Source of the DNA: a virus
Strand: one strand, 5' to 3'
IMG/VR virus record: IMGVR_UViG_3300033150_000600
Location: 1 to 49,729 of that record
DNA length: 49,729 bases
Below the pieces are notes generated by a model that saw only the letters and a list, made by a program, of their open reading frames with translations, was not told where the DNA came from and searched no databases. This document shows, in pieces, positions 7,339 to 16,445 of the stretch (position 1 is its first letter; each line of letters begins with the position of its first letter). Position numbers and translations under genes: made by a program.

Positions 7339-8917
7339 TTTTCTTTGACTTCTTAACTTCTTTTAATACGAAGTTAGAATCTTTGTTTATTCTTTGCAAA
7401 GCCCGCAATATAACCTTGTTCATCAATGGTTTCTTTGCCATCTTTGCTCGACCTTTCGATTCGCCTTCACTGTCCCGAACAGCATCTGCTTTAAGCAGTC
7501 CCTGTAGGACAGCAATCGTCCTTTTTAATTCTTGTATGGCATTTTCTATAATCTGTCTGTTTTCACCAAGTTTAATTTTAGGCTCTGAAATTCTATCTAA
7601 TTCTCTTTTTAATCTTTCTTCTAATTCATCGAGTGTATCAGCACTACTAATATCAAACATTTCAAATAATTCAGCTTTGGTATATTCTCTTAATTCTGGT
7701 GGTTCTTTGTCAAACTCTTTATAGTGCTTTACAAGATGATTGTATACTCCTTTCTTATCATTATCAGGTATATCAACTCCGCCTCTTGCCCCTAACAATA
7801 CAGCCATTGCGGCCGCAACCCCCCTCCAAACTGTTTTCAAACCTCCACCAATAACATCGTGGTGAGGAAGTTTGTAAGCTCGTAGATTTTCAGTATCGCC
7901 ACTATCATACCAAGTAAATGCCTGTCTGTATTTTGTCCAGTTGATATTATCTTTATCCGGACCACCTGCCCATCTTCTTACTCTTGCTTCGGCGGCACGA
8001 GCGTCCCAACTAACTCCTTCATCTGCTAAAGCAAACTTCTTGAACGGAACCACCCCTTTCTTTTCTGCTTCCGTTTCTTCCCTTGTCGCCGGCTCAAATG
8101 TTCCATTATGGGACTTACAATGTGCCCTTGCCGAACCTTCAGTCCAAACTTCTTTGTTATAACGCATTGATTGGACTTCTGCCTTACCCTCTTTAATACC
8201 AAAGATATAATCTATACATTTGTCATCGTGTTTACGATAACAATTCTTTCTTTTAAATCTTTCGTATTTATCAGGGCTTTTTAATCGGCAAGAGTGTTCA
8301 TTTGGGTAAGGTTTAATCACCATTTCTTTTTCTAAAACCTCAGAAGCTGTGGTAAATACTTCTGAAATTTCTTCTTCTGCAAGAGTCTCATTTTCTTCGT
8401 CTGACTGGTCTTCTAATGCCTTTATTTCTCCTTTGACCCAATCATTTACTGCTTCTTTGTCTTTATCAGTAAATTCTTTTGAAAGGGTTAAGGCGCTTGC
8501 TAAAGCGGGGACAGGAACAGCTGAAATTTCAAGCAGTTCTTGCTTTAAAATCACGTGAGGGTCTTTTTCATCAACTTTCAAAGGAATAAACCCAACAGAA
8601 AATGCTCTCATAATTGGCGGCTCTGCTTCATACATTTCTTTTACTTGTTTAGCAAACGGAGTAATTTCATGAAAAACTGGTTCAAACACCAAATTCTTTC
8701 CTTCAACTCTGATGTTTTTAGCAATACCAACTGGCGGAATGGAATAATTATGGGCAAATTGAATAACAGGGTTTTTCTTGAAGTTATCAAGAACCCAGCC
8801 ATCAACTTTAACAATATCGCCCATTCTATCTTTATCTTCCGAAGAAGCGATTGCTACCAGCTTACCTTCTCTTTTCTCAATTAGAGCTTCAATTGATTTC
8901 TTTTTTTGTTCTGCCAT
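7322..8917 (-). CDS. Prohead serine protease (HK97 family) with long C-terminal extension, 531 aa
   Basis: Residues 1 to about 150 are the HK97 prohead protease fold: AIASSEDKDRMGDIVKVDGW, catalytic His56 in QFAHNYSIPPVG and Ser107 in MRAFSVGFIPL, then LLEISAVPVPALASAL. The extension has a Cys/His-rich segment (HSCRLKSP ... RAHCKSHNGTFEPA, about 205-275) and YKLPHHDVIGGGLKTVWRG with AAMAVLLGARGGVDIPD (about 350-385). Related segments are known in the C-terminal parts of other phage proteases. The last part is a coiled-coil region. It lies between portal and capsid, as expected for head maturation. An AAAGGTCGA box precedes the start. Confidence 0.92.
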   Translation of the reverse strand: MAEQKKKSIEALIEKREGKLVAIASSEDKDRMGDIVKVDGWVLDNFKKNPVIQFAHNYSIPPVGIAKNIRVEGKNLVFEPVFHEITPFAKQVKEMYEAEPPIMRAFSVGFIPLKVDEKDPHVILKQELLEISAVPVPALASALTLSKEFTDKDKEAVNDWVKGEIKALEDQSDEENETLAEEEISEVFTTASEVLEKEMVIKPYPNEHSCRLKSPDKYERFKRKNCYRKHDDKCIDYIFGIKEGKAEVQSMRYNKEVWTEGSARAHCKSHNGTFEPATREETEAEKKGVVPFKKFALADEGVSWDARAAEARVRRWAGGPDKDNINWTKYRQAFTWYDSGDTENLRAYKLPHHDVIGGGLKTVWRGVAAAMAVLLGARGGVDIPDNDKKGVYNHLVKHYKEFDKEPPELREYTKAELFEMFDISSADTLDELEERLKRELDRISEPKIKLGENRQIIENAIQELKRTIAVLQGLLKADAVRDSEGESKGRAKMAKKPLMNKVILRALQRINKDSNFVLKEVKKSKKNERKR

Positions 8918-8956
8918 TTTTTTAAGCTTAATTAGTTTAGCATCGACCTTTGACCA

Positions 8957-11206
8957 TCATTCCAATAAAACAGGAATAATGGTACATCTACAAGCGACGT
9001 GGAGGGGTGGTTGTCCAACGTCCTCGTAATCGAATTTAATTCCCATAAAACTATCGCCTTTTTTAAAATACTTTTCTTCTAAGCCTACAATTTTACCATT
9101 CATTGCCGCACATCTTTCACAAGTTCTTTCGTCAAAAGCGGTTAACCATTCTTTTGCTTTGACTACGCCTGATTGTTTGTATGCTTCTAATGTTGCGAAA
9201 TTAGTTGCTCTTGACGTTTCTGTCCTTGCTATTTGTTGCGCTCTTATTCCTTTTGCTCGCTTAAACACATCTTCTATTCTTTTGGTTAGTTTAGTAATAC
9301 TTTCTCCTTCTGCTATTCCTTCTTTAAGAACTCTCCTAATTTCTTTATTGGTTCTTTTATTAACAGAATTGGCAAACTTTATTGGTTGTTCTTGTAAAAA
9401 TTTAATGACTTCTTCAGTGGTTGTATTAAACTGCCCATACTCTCCCATATTTACTAAAGTATAATTTCCTTCTGTTTCAATAATATCCTGAATAAGAGAA
9501 GTTAGAGAAACAACAAATCTTTTATTTTCCTCTTTGACATCGAGAAGAACCCGAGGAATACTTAATTTCATTTCGTGCCAATACTTTTTGGGTCTGCTTG
9601 CCGAATCAACTTGGGCCATCTTATTAACCACCGCCAAGCATTGTCTTTGTTCTTTTCTTAATCTTTTTAAAGTTTCTTTTTCTTGTTCTCTAAAAATAGT
9701 TTTTAACCGGCTAATAAATCTTTCTTCTTCTCTTTCGGCTAATTTTATTTGTCCTTCCCAGAATAATTTTTTATCTTTTATTCCTTGTCTTTTTTTAATA
9801 GCTTTTTTATTTATATCTTTTTTTTTATGATTTTTATGATGTTTAAGATGAGCTTTAACAACTTTTCTGATAGTTTCATCAATATCTTCTATCTCTTTTC
9901 TTTCAGCATTCCTCGCATCAAGAGAAACTAATTTTCTTGAATATCTTGGGGCTATCTTTTCTTTCATCGATTTTGTCCCGCCGATTGGTATGTAATTTAT
10001 CGGTAAATAAATACTATCGCCGCCCTCTTTAAGCGGTTCTAATCTTTCTGCTTTTCTAACTTCATTGATTGTCATCCAGCCATTTCTCAATGCGTTTTCG
10101 TAAACTTTTAGTTTTAATTCAGAATTCTCCGGGACAGGGTCATCAAAATCAAGGAAAAGATTTTCACTATTAGGAAATCGAGGAACAAAAAACTCGTTCA
10201 GTTGTTCAACGAGTTTCTGCATCTTTGGTTTAATTGTCCAACGAGCAAAAGAATAAGCGGCAACTTCTGCGTTTGCTCTGTTAACTTCTTCTGTAATTGC
10301 TACAATTGGTTTTGGTACTCTAAAAATTGAAAGTATCTTGTCCCTGCCAAATCTTTGCTGGGCAAGGAACTCCATATCTTTAGCACTTAATTGAACTGCC
10401 TTGTAATCAAGTCCATCGTGTAAAATGGCTGTCTTGGCGTGTTTCTCAACGCCTCGATACATCTTATTCCATTCTTTCTTTAATCTGTTTATCTGTTCTT
10501 TTGTTAATCTTTTATCTGTTCTTAAAATAGCATCTGGTCTGGCTGAATTGTAGAAAAATTGGACATTCCATTGTTCTGAATACTTATCTAAATCATAAGT
10601 TCTTGCGGCCGCTTCCAATGTTCCTCTCCCTCTGAATGGTTTTAACGGGTGAGGATATTTAAGCATTATAATTTGTTCTGGTTTAAAGGAAATTTCTTTT
10701 CCATCTTCTAATCGGTAAATATATCCGCCGATAACTTTTTCTTTATCCCACTTAATTTCTAATCTGTCTGGTCTTAAAAGATAAATATCAAAAAATTTTC
10801 CTCTTTTATCTAATAGCCACGGGGCCTCGCCCGTTAACTCAAGATAGGTCTGACTTAACCAAATATGGTCGAATTTGGTTGTGAAGTTGTTAATTCTGTA
10901 TAAGCTGTCAAGGATTGGGTGACTATTAACTTCTTGAACTTCTGTCTTGTTTCCTTTCTTGACTCTTTTATAAAGTCGAAAATTGATGGTCGCAATTTCA
11001 TCAGCAATCGCTGAAACGCATACATAGACCCAACTTTCAGCGGCTTTCAAATAATCCTCTTCTCTTAATTTTGGCGGAATACTACCCCAAGCCGGGGCAA
11101 TAGCAGAAAGTCCTTGATTACTTCCGGTTTCTTCTCTTTCTTCTAATTGACTCCAAGTAATTTTTTGGTAGCCAAACTTTTTAAATACTTTATCAATAAA
11201 TGACAT
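8957..11206 (-). CDS. Portal protein fused to a MuF/SPP1 gp7-like minor head protein, 749 aa
   Basis: Residues 1 to about 430 match HK97-type portals: YLKAAESWVYVCVSAIADEI, PEQIIMLKYPHPL, RFGRDKILSIFRVPKPIVAI and NGWMTINEVRKAERLEPLKE. Residues about 450-749 form a second protein: a Lys-rich helical linker, then ARTETSRATNFATLEAYKQS, ERTCERCAAMNGKIV and PPLHVACRCTIIPVLLE, the head morphogenesis (Mu gpF/SPP1 gp7) signature. In most phages these are two genes; here there is no stop between them. The leader carries a promoter and a terminator-like hairpin. Confidence 0.93.
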   Translation of the reverse strand: MSFIDKVFKKFGYQKITWSQLEEREETGSNQGLSAIAPAWGSIPPKLREEDYLKAAESWVYVCVSAIADEIATINFRLYKRVKKGNKTEVQEVNSHPILDSLYRINNFTTKFDHIWLSQTYLELTGEAPWLLDKRGKFFDIYLLRPDRLEIKWDKEKVIGGYIYRLEDGKEISFKPEQIIMLKYPHPLKPFRGRGTLEAAARTYDLDKYSEQWNVQFFYNSARPDAILRTDKRLTKEQINRLKKEWNKMYRGVEKHAKTAILHDGLDYKAVQLSAKDMEFLAQQRFGRDKILSIFRVPKPIVAITEEVNRANAEVAAYSFARWTIKPKMQKLVEQLNEFFVPRFPNSENLFLDFDDPVPENSELKLKVYENALRNGWMTINEVRKAERLEPLKEGGDSIYLPINYIPIGGTKSMKEKIAPRYSRKLVSLDARNAERKEIEDIDETIRKVVKAHLKHHKNHKKKDINKKAIKKRQGIKDKKLFWEGQIKLAEREEERFISRLKTIFREQEKETLKRLRKEQRQCLAVVNKMAQVDSASRPKKYWHEMKLSIPRVLLDVKEENKRFVVSLTSLIQDIIETEGNYTLVNMGEYGQFNTTTEEVIKFLQEQPIKFANSVNKRTNKEIRRVLKEGIAEGESITKLTKRIEDVFKRAKGIRAQQIARTETSRATNFATLEAYKQSGVVKAKEWLTAFDERTCERCAAMNGKIVGLEEKYFKKGDSFMGIKFDYEDVGQPPLHVACRCTIIPVLLE

Positions 11207-11210
11207 TTTA

Positions 11211-11244
11211 ACAAAAAACGGTCAACGCAAAAATTGTTGACCGT
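11211..11244 (-). terminator. Intrinsic terminator or attenuator in the portal leader
   Basis: A perfect 9-bp stem (11218-11226 with 11236-11244) with a 9-base loop is followed on the minus strand by a run of six T. It ends only a few bases before the portal ATG at 11206. It could end the TerL transcript, or act as an attenuator for the promoter at 11280-11308, which lies upstream of it. Confidence 0.8.
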
Positions 11245-11279
11245 CGGTTTTCCCTTCGGGCCTAATAGATTATTACTAT

Positions 11280-11308
11280 AATTTATATCGATTAAAAGAC
11301 CTTGTCAA
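11280..11308 (-). promoter_or_regulatory. Sigma70-like promoter upstream of the portal gene
   Basis: TTGACA (11303-11308) is followed after 17 bases by TAAATT (11280-11285); a TATAAA with a 15-base spacer overlaps it. It sits in the only sizeable gap of the packaging/head block, directly after the TerL stop. The transcript would begin near 11273 and meet the terminator hairpin before the portal start. Confidence 0.6.
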
Positions 11309-11312
11309 GAAG

Positions 11313-12731
11313 TCAAAACACTTCAATGCCAGGTTCGGTCGCAATAATACTCATTAACCCTTGCACCAAAAGCACAAAAGCGTCAACTAAATCATCGTGA
11401 GCTTCCACCCCAAATCCTGTTAATTGAATTATTAAATCCTCACAACCTCTCCTTGGAAAAAGAACTGTCCCGTTTTGAATGTAAGTTGCGATTGTTCTTA
11501 ATCTTGCTCTTTTATCAGTGCTAACCTTTACTCCTTCTACTGGTAATCCTACTCTTTCCATCGACTCAATTTGCATCCTTTGATAAGCAACATCTTCAAC
11601 CCATAAAGTTGTTAATCCTTTTTCATCTCCCAAAGACAAACTAACTTGCTTTGCTCTTTCAGTTGTCTCAAATCCGCTTAATCTTTCATTGACTGGGTTG
11701 GGTAAAATATAAATTTTAGGATTTCCATTGATAAATGCTAACTTGCCAGAAACCATTGCTGTATAATCTGCCGTTTCTTTTTTACTAATAGCAAGGTCAA
11801 CTCCTGTTCCCTCGCACTCAACTAATTCATTAGGAATTCTATCATAATAACGTATCCAATTATCACGAACTTCTTGTCCTTCTTCTGGAATTATTTTTAA
11901 AAGATACTCTCGTTGCCAAGTCCTCATATCGTTTACTTTATCTCTCTCTTTTTGAATATCTGCTTCAGTTGGAAACTTTTCAGCCCATAACGCTTTACCA
12001 TCTTTGTCGAGAAAAGGATATTCTTTTACTACGCCCTTTCTTTCGCCTCTTTCTATTTCTCCTTTAATCCTACTCATTATCGAATCACGATGAAGTAAAT
12101 TTCCAATTATTATATATCTTGTATTTACATCGCCTGCCGGAATTACATCACCATTAAACCAACGAAATGTTTTATCACGCTGTTCTTTCGTTCTTACCAT
12201 TTCAAGGTTTTCAATATCATCAATTATAAACAAATCTGGTCGATATTGTTTATGTCTTATTCCTCTTGTTTTTTGTCCTGTTGATTTAGCTGTAATCCTA
12301 ACACCATATTTAGGCAATACAATGTTAGTTGCTGTCCACTCTTCTTTACCCTCAAATGGCCCCCAATCTTCAATTAACTGTCTATTCATTTCAAGCTCTG
12401 TTTTTAAATTATAAATATGAAGCTTGGCTTGTGGAAAAGTATCAGCGGTTAAAACAGGAAATTTTACTCGTCTTGATATTATTGCCCAAATAGGCAAAGC
12501 GAGCATTGCTATCGTTGATTTAGCACTTCCTCTAAAAGCAATTATTTCTACAAATTTTAAACTCCAATCTTGAAGAAGAGTATAAATTTCTTTCTGAAAC
12601 TCTGCTGTCGGATAAACAATATAATGAGGAAAATAAGTATGGCTAAACCAATAAAAACTCTGAGCAGTTATTTCTTTTCTGAAAACAACATCATTTATTA
12701 TCTTCTGTTTTATCTTTTCGTAATCCCGCAT
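11313..12731 (-). CDS. terL: Terminase large subunit, 472 aa
   Basis: Walker A is IIAFRGSAKSTIAML (about residues 63-77) and Walker B is PDLFIIDDIENLEM (about 165-178), forming the packaging ATPase. The C-terminal nuclease has TGVDLAISKKETADYTAMV with the first metal Asp, then WVEDVAYQRMQIE and AHDDLVDAFVLL, the last acidic cluster of the RNase H-like fold. Length and order are normal for TerL. The start is taken at the ATG of MRDYEKIKQ; two upstream codons in frame begin with TTG. It overlaps the TerS gene by 41 bases. Confidence 0.95.
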   Translation of the reverse strand: MRDYEKIKQKIINDVVFRKEITAQSFYWFSHTYFPHYIVYPTAEFQKEIYTLLQDWSLKFVEIIAFRGSAKSTIAMLALPIWAIISRRVKFPVLTADTFPQAKLHIYNLKTELEMNRQLIEDWGPFEGKEEWTATNIVLPKYGVRITAKSTGQKTRGIRHKQYRPDLFIIDDIENLEMVRTKEQRDKTFRWFNGDVIPAGDVNTRYIIIGNLLHRDSIMSRIKGEIERGERKGVVKEYPFLDKDGKALWAEKFPTEADIQKERDKVNDMRTWQREYLLKIIPEEGQEVRDNWIRYYDRIPNELVECEGTGVDLAISKKETADYTAMVSGKLAFINGNPKIYILPNPVNERLSGFETTERAKQVSLSLGDEKGLTTLWVEDVAYQRMQIESMERVGLPVEGVKVSTDKRARLRTIATYIQNGTVLFPRRGCEDLIIQLTGFGVEAHDDLVDAFVLLVQGLMSIIATEPGIEVF

Positions 12732-13131
12732 ATTCAAGTGCTTTCTCTAAAAGCTTTCTGTCTTCTTTGTTTAATTTTCTTTCTATTTCGCCTTCAAGCT
12801 TTACAACCTGTTTTTCGTCCCAATCCTCAAAGTATTTAAGCCATAATTTCACTTCAGCGGCATTACCTTCGGCTATTGCTTTCTTATAAAGCCCGAGAAT
12901 AACCGTTGGAGTTCTCTCTCGTCCCCATTCTTTTCTTATTTTACCAACTTCTTCCCAAAAACCTTCTACCCTTTTCCATCTCGATAAAGTTGTAAAATCA
13001 ACTCCTAATTCTTTTGCTAATTCTAATTGTGTTTGTGGTTCTCTAACGGGACTTGGTAAAGCCATCCATCTTACAAATTTTTCAAATTCTTCCCATTTTT
13101 CTATGCGTTCTTTTTTAGCTTGTTTTGGCAT
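12691..13131 (-). CDS. terS: Terminase small subunit, 146 aa
   Basis: The N-terminal half holds a helix-turn-helix: QTQLELAKELGVDFTTLSRW (about residues 33-52), like the DNA-recognition domain of phBC6A51/Nu1-type small terminases. A helical oligomerisation region follows (TVILGLYKKAIAEGNAAEVK) with an acidic then basic C-terminus. It is directly upstream of TerL with a 41-base overlap. It should recognise the packaging site and stimulate the TerL ATPase. The pac or cos site itself was not located. Confidence 0.85.
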   Translation of the reverse strand: MPKQAKKERIEKWEEFEKFVRWMALPSPVREPQTQLELAKELGVDFTTLSRWKRVEGFWEEVGKIRKEWGRERTPTVILGLYKKAIAEGNAAEVKLWLKYFEDWDEKQVVKLEGEIERKLNKEDRKLLEKALEYAGLRKDKTEDNK

Positions 13132-13187
13132 AATTTAAGTTTATTAACTTGCTAAATAATCAGCACAAATCAACTCTTAAAAAATTA

Positions 13188-13559
13188 TTATCCATAAGTT
13201 ACAGAAGCATCTGGACTTTCGTAAACGGAAACCCAAACACGACCCTTTAAGCTTTTCTTTGTTAACAATAAATTTATTTCTTCCCACAAATAACGGGCAA
13301 GATTTTCTGCGGTTGGGTTGAAACCTAAAATATCATTTAGAAGCTGATGGTCAAGACTCTTAATAACTTTTTTAATCTCTGAAAAATCAACTATCATTCC
13401 ATTTTTGTCCAACTCTTCTGTCTCAATCATAACAACTACCTCCCAACGATGTCCGTGTAAATTTCCACAAGGGCTTGGGTAATCAAGTTCCAAATAATGG
13501 GCGGAGTCAAAATGATATTTTAATTTAAGGGTATATTTAGTCCCCATAACTTTCTTCAT
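13188..13559 (-). CDS. queD: QueD-like 6-carboxytetrahydropterin synthase, 123 aa
   Basis: The zinc ligands are visible as His21 in YHFDSAHYL and His35/His37 in CGNLHGHRWEV. Catalytic Cys31 precedes GNLHGH, and Asp70-His71 lie in KSLDHQLLN. GMIVDFSEIK and NPTAENLARYLWEE complete the family signature. QueD makes the precursor of preQ0, used for queuosine tRNA and, in some phages, for 7-deazaguanine DNA modification. No queC, queE, folE or dpdA is visible in this genome, so it would need host partners. An in-frame ATG at 13547 is an alternative start. Confidence 0.92.
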   Translation of the reverse strand: MKKVMGTKYTLKLKYHFDSAHYLELDYPSPCGNLHGHRWEVVVMIETEELDKNGMIVDFSEIKKVIKSLDHQLLNDILGFNPTAENLARYLWEEINLLLTKKSLKGRVWVSVYESPDASVTYG

Positions 13560-13737
13560 CTTTAACTGTTTTAACTAATAAAATACTTTTTTGTGTCTCA
13601 ATAACCTGATAAGGTTTACCATTTTTTATTTTTAACTTAACCTCACCATATTTTGTTTTAATGATATGGTTTACTAATTTGATGAATTCGTAATCAGTAT
13701 CAGCGTAAAGAATTACTTTTCCTTCTTTTATTTCCAT
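13537..13737 (-). CDS. Hypothetical protein, 66 aa
   Basis: I do not recognise this protein. It is a small product (MEIKEGKVILYADTDYEFIK ...) with alternating Lys and aliphatic residues and a C-terminal acidic DEESYGD. It overlaps both the upstream glycosyltransferase (38 bases) and QueD (23 bases), so it is translated within the same message. A short beta-hairpin fold is likely from the pattern; no function can be given. Confidence 0.65.
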   Translation of the reverse strand: MEIKEGKVILYADTDYEFIKLVNHIIKTKYGEVKLKIKNGKPYQVIETQKSILLVKTVKDEESYGD

Positions 13738-14551
13738 AACTTATTTGGTTGATTAAGTCTTTAAATTCTTTAACACTTAACCGGACGTCATATTTTTCTT
13801 TTACTTCTTTCAATCTTTTCTTTGCTTCTTTTTTTCTTTCTTCTGGGTCTAAAAATCTTTTAAGTTCTTCTATGTTTGTTGCTACCGGCATTCCTAAGGC
13901 CCAAGCTTTAGTAATCTTGTTGTTACTTTTAAATCTTCCTCTCGGCCTTGTGTCCGGAGGCATAACTACAAAATCACATTTCAATATCTCATCATTTATT
14001 GTTTCTAACTCCCATTTTATATTCTTGTCTGCTTTTTGATAAAATGGCCTCAAATTTGAAATAACAACAAGTTCTAATCCAAAACTTTTAATTGACCAAA
14101 TGGCTTTATCTAAAACTTTAGCATTATGAGAATATCCATACCAACAAACTTTCTTAGCTCTTCCTTTGTGAACTTTTTGTTTGTTGTGAAATTCTAAATC
14201 CTGTCTGTCAGGAATAAATATAACTGGTTTGTCTGTAAACTTTTGAACTTCATCTCGTAAAGCTTCAGTAGAAGTAGTAACCGCATCACAATAATCAATT
14301 ACTTCTTTGATTGGTAAAGTATCAAGCCAATCAGGGTCACATAAATCAAAAATTTTTATACCATTAAACGCTCTAACATATTCCGGCCAATAACATTTCT
14401 GAAAAATAACAACATCATACTTTCCGCCTTGTTGAAAAACCTCTGCCTCTGGCCAATACTTAATAAGCCAATGCCCTCTAATTCGTGAACTACCAACATT
14501 TTCTCTTCCGTGCCATTGTTCAAAAAGCAAAATTCCAACTTTCTTTTTCAT
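13700..14551 (-). CDS. GT-B glycosyltransferase-like protein, 283 aa
   Basis: The start MKKKVGILLFEQWHGRENVG forms an ATGA overlap with the upstream GT4 gene. The protein has a GT-B layout: VVIFQKCYWPEYVRAFNGIK and KIFDLCDPDWLDTLPIKEVI in the N-terminal half, VCWYGYSHNAKVLDKAIWSI opening the C-terminal Rossmann half, and KITKAWALGMPVATNIEELK at the donor site. The usual E-x7-E is replaced by NNKITKAWA, so the donor site is atypical. The N-terminal half is short for GT4. It is probably a divergent GT1/GT4 enzyme. Confidence 0.75.
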   Translation of the reverse strand: MKKKVGILLFEQWHGRENVGSSRIRGHWLIKYWPEAEVFQQGGKYDVVIFQKCYWPEYVRAFNGIKIFDLCDPDWLDTLPIKEVIDYCDAVTTSTEALRDEVQKFTDKPVIFIPDRQDLEFHNKQKVHKGRAKKVCWYGYSHNAKVLDKAIWSIKSFGLELVVISNLRPFYQKADKNIKWELETINDEILKCDFVVMPPDTRPRGRFKSNNKITKAWALGMPVATNIEELKRFLDPEERKKEAKKRLKEVKEKYDVRLSVKEFKDLINQISYGNKRRKSNSLR

Positions 14552-15594
14552 TTCTTTTTCCATTTTTCTAATACTTTATCAACAAGAGTTAACCAATCTT
14601 CTCTAAATCTTTCACCATTAAAAACCTTAATTGCAGTTTCACGACCTTTTTGACCTATTTGAACTGCTTTTTTATAGTCAAAAATCATATTGGCAATTAA
14701 CTTGGCTGAATGTTCAGGATTGTCTTTACAAATCCAGCCATTAATTCCATTTTTAATAAACCTATCCGCTCCTTGATGCTTTGTCGTAACAACGCAACAA
14801 CCACTAAACATTGCTTCTGTCCTTGTTCTTGGCATTGGCGAGCCAAAAGTAGGATTAAAATAAACAAGTGAACGGCCCAAGAAATCTCTATAATCGTCCC
14901 AATCTTTACAATACTTATCTGTTCCTATCCAAACAAGTTCAATTCCATATTTCTCTTTTAAAATTGTTCTTGTATCGTGAAAAAGACGCCTACCATAATA
15001 CTTATCTCCTATTCCTGCCGGAGAAATGAAAGTAACCACTCTTGGTTCTTTTGGTAAGTCCCACCATTCTTCTTTGTCAAGTCCGTGAATAATCGGGTGT
15101 CCCCAACCCCACATCTCGACGGCTTCATAAGAATTGACAACCATTTCAGCAACTCCTTCTAATGCTTCTTTCATTTTTTGTCTGGCCCATTTAATCCCGT
15201 TTTCTTCTGTTGGTTCCATACCATCTTCTTCTGCTTTTTGGGGAAAAACCTCAGGATAAACCGGCGTTCCGTGGTTAATCACAATAATAGGAATATCTTT
15301 GATTTGTCCTCTTACTTCTCTAAAAAGCATTGTTTTACCATAAGCAATTTTTGGTGAAAGACATTGCTGGTCAATATGTAAAAGAGCAAAATCATATTTG
15401 CCGGGTTCATAATAAGCAACCCATTTTAAATGTTTCGGCATTGGCCTGGCTTGATGTCCCCATTTACGAACGTGCTGAATAAGATAATGCCATTCAAATG
15501 GTAATTTCAATAACTCATACTGGTGGCTTGTATGCCAAGGCAAGCTGAAAACTTTAATCTTGCCCCATTTTCTTAAAAATTCTTCTTTTATCAT
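14548..15594 (-). CDS. GT4-like glycosyltransferase, 348 aa
   Basis: It begins MIKEEFLRKWGKIKVFSLPW and has HINHG-like NHGTPVYPEV in the acceptor half. VVTFISPAGIGDKYYGRRLF and ELVWIGTDKYCKDW lie in the donor half, followed by SPMPRTRTEAMFSGCCVVTT and NGINGWICKDNPEHSAKLIA, the normal GT4 C-terminal pattern (Glu of TEAM as the second E). Length is normal. ATGA overlaps join it to the tandem methyltransferase upstream and the GT-B gene downstream. The donor sugar is unknown. Confidence 0.87.
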   Translation of the reverse strand: MIKEEFLRKWGKIKVFSLPWHTSHQYELLKLPFEWHYLIQHVRKWGHQARPMPKHLKWVAYYEPGKYDFALLHIDQQCLSPKIAYGKTMLFREVRGQIKDIPIIVINHGTPVYPEVFPQKAEEDGMEPTEENGIKWARQKMKEALEGVAEMVVNSYEAVEMWGWGHPIIHGLDKEEWWDLPKEPRVVTFISPAGIGDKYYGRRLFHDTRTILKEKYGIELVWIGTDKYCKDWDDYRDFLGRSLVYFNPTFGSPMPRTRTEAMFSGCCVVTTKHQGADRFIKNGINGWICKDNPEHSAKLIANMIFDYKKAVQIGQKGRETAIKVFNGERFREDWLTLVDKVLEKWKKK

Positions 15595-16445
15595 TTTATC
15601 GGTCTTAATTGAGCATAAATTACCACTCCTTTTTCTTCTGCTTTCACTATTTCAAATTTATGCCCTGGGTTAATATCATAATATGTTGGTTTCACTTTGG
15701 TAAAATAACTAAAAGTATTTTCAGTAAAAAAGCTTTGATGAGTTGGGTCTCTAAAAGACGTATCTGTTCCTGCGATTGGAACAACAATATCTAAAATTCC
15801 ATCTTTTTTCAAAACCCGATGACATTCTCGCATCACATAAAGCAAATCATAAGAAGATAAATGCTCTAAAACACTATGGGCTTTTACTCTCGTGAAAGTA
15901 TCATCAGAAAAAGGCAGTCCTTTTGTAATGTCCCAAACTATCTCTTGTCCATAATCTTCCCAATCAATCCCAATAGCATTTCTATCTTTTGCTCTTCCAC
16001 AACCAATATCTAATTCATTTGGCAATCTTTTAATAACTTTTTCTTTTACTGGTTGTAACTTAATGTGAATATCTGGTCTGTCATTGATATTCTTCTCTAA
16101 TATCTTCCATTTTCTTTTTACAGCATCAGTTTCTAAAGCATCAAAAGTATACTCATTGAAATATCTTTTATGTCTTAAAGCATATGCTTTGATATTGTCT
16201 TTGTGAGGAACTATTATCCAAGCTTTTCCGTGAGGTTTTAAAACTCGCCAAAATTCATCAATAACAAACATTGGGTCATCAAGATGCTCTAAAACATGTT
16301 GACAAAAAATTTCGTCTATTGTGCTATCAGAAAAAGGTAAACATTCTTTCTCAATATCTCTTATGATTTCTTGTCCATAATCTTCTTTGTCAATCCCTAT
16401 GTATCCCTGGCGAGGATTTTTACCACAACCAATATCAAGTCGCAT
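15591..16445 (-). CDS. Tandem two-domain SAM methyltransferase, 284 aa
   Basis: Two class I methyltransferase domains lie in one chain. The first has MRLDIGCGKNPRQGYIGIDK and CQHVLEHLDDPMFVIDEFWR; the second, from about residue 140, has NELDIGCGRAKDRNAIGIDW and AHSVLEHLSSYDLLYVMREC. Both keep the SAM loop GCG and the Asp of strand 2, so both may be active. The first lacks the usual C-terminal strands and looks shortened. The start at 16445 overlaps the upstream stop. Sugar O-methylation is the likely role, from context. Confidence 0.87.
   Translation of the reverse strand: MRLDIGCGKNPRQGYIGIDKEDYGQEIIRDIEKECLPFSDSTIDEIFCQHVLEHLDDPMFVIDEFWRVLKPHGKAWIIVPHKDNIKAYALRHKRYFNEYTFDALETDAVKRKWKILEKNINDRPDIHIKLQPVKEKVIKRLPNELDIGCGRAKDRNAIGIDWEDYGQEIVWDITKGLPFSDDTFTRVKAHSVLEHLSSYDLLYVMRECHRVLKKDGILDIVVPIAGTDTSFRDPTHQSFFTENTFSYFTKVKPTYYDINPGHKFEIVKAEEKGVVIYAQLRPIK

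Noticed and set aside
7076-7348. Plus-strand Ser-rich frame opposite the capsid scaffold region
   Set aside because: It is the antisense of a Glu-rich coiled coil (GAA/GAG become TTC/CTC), which gives Ser/Phe-rich shadows.
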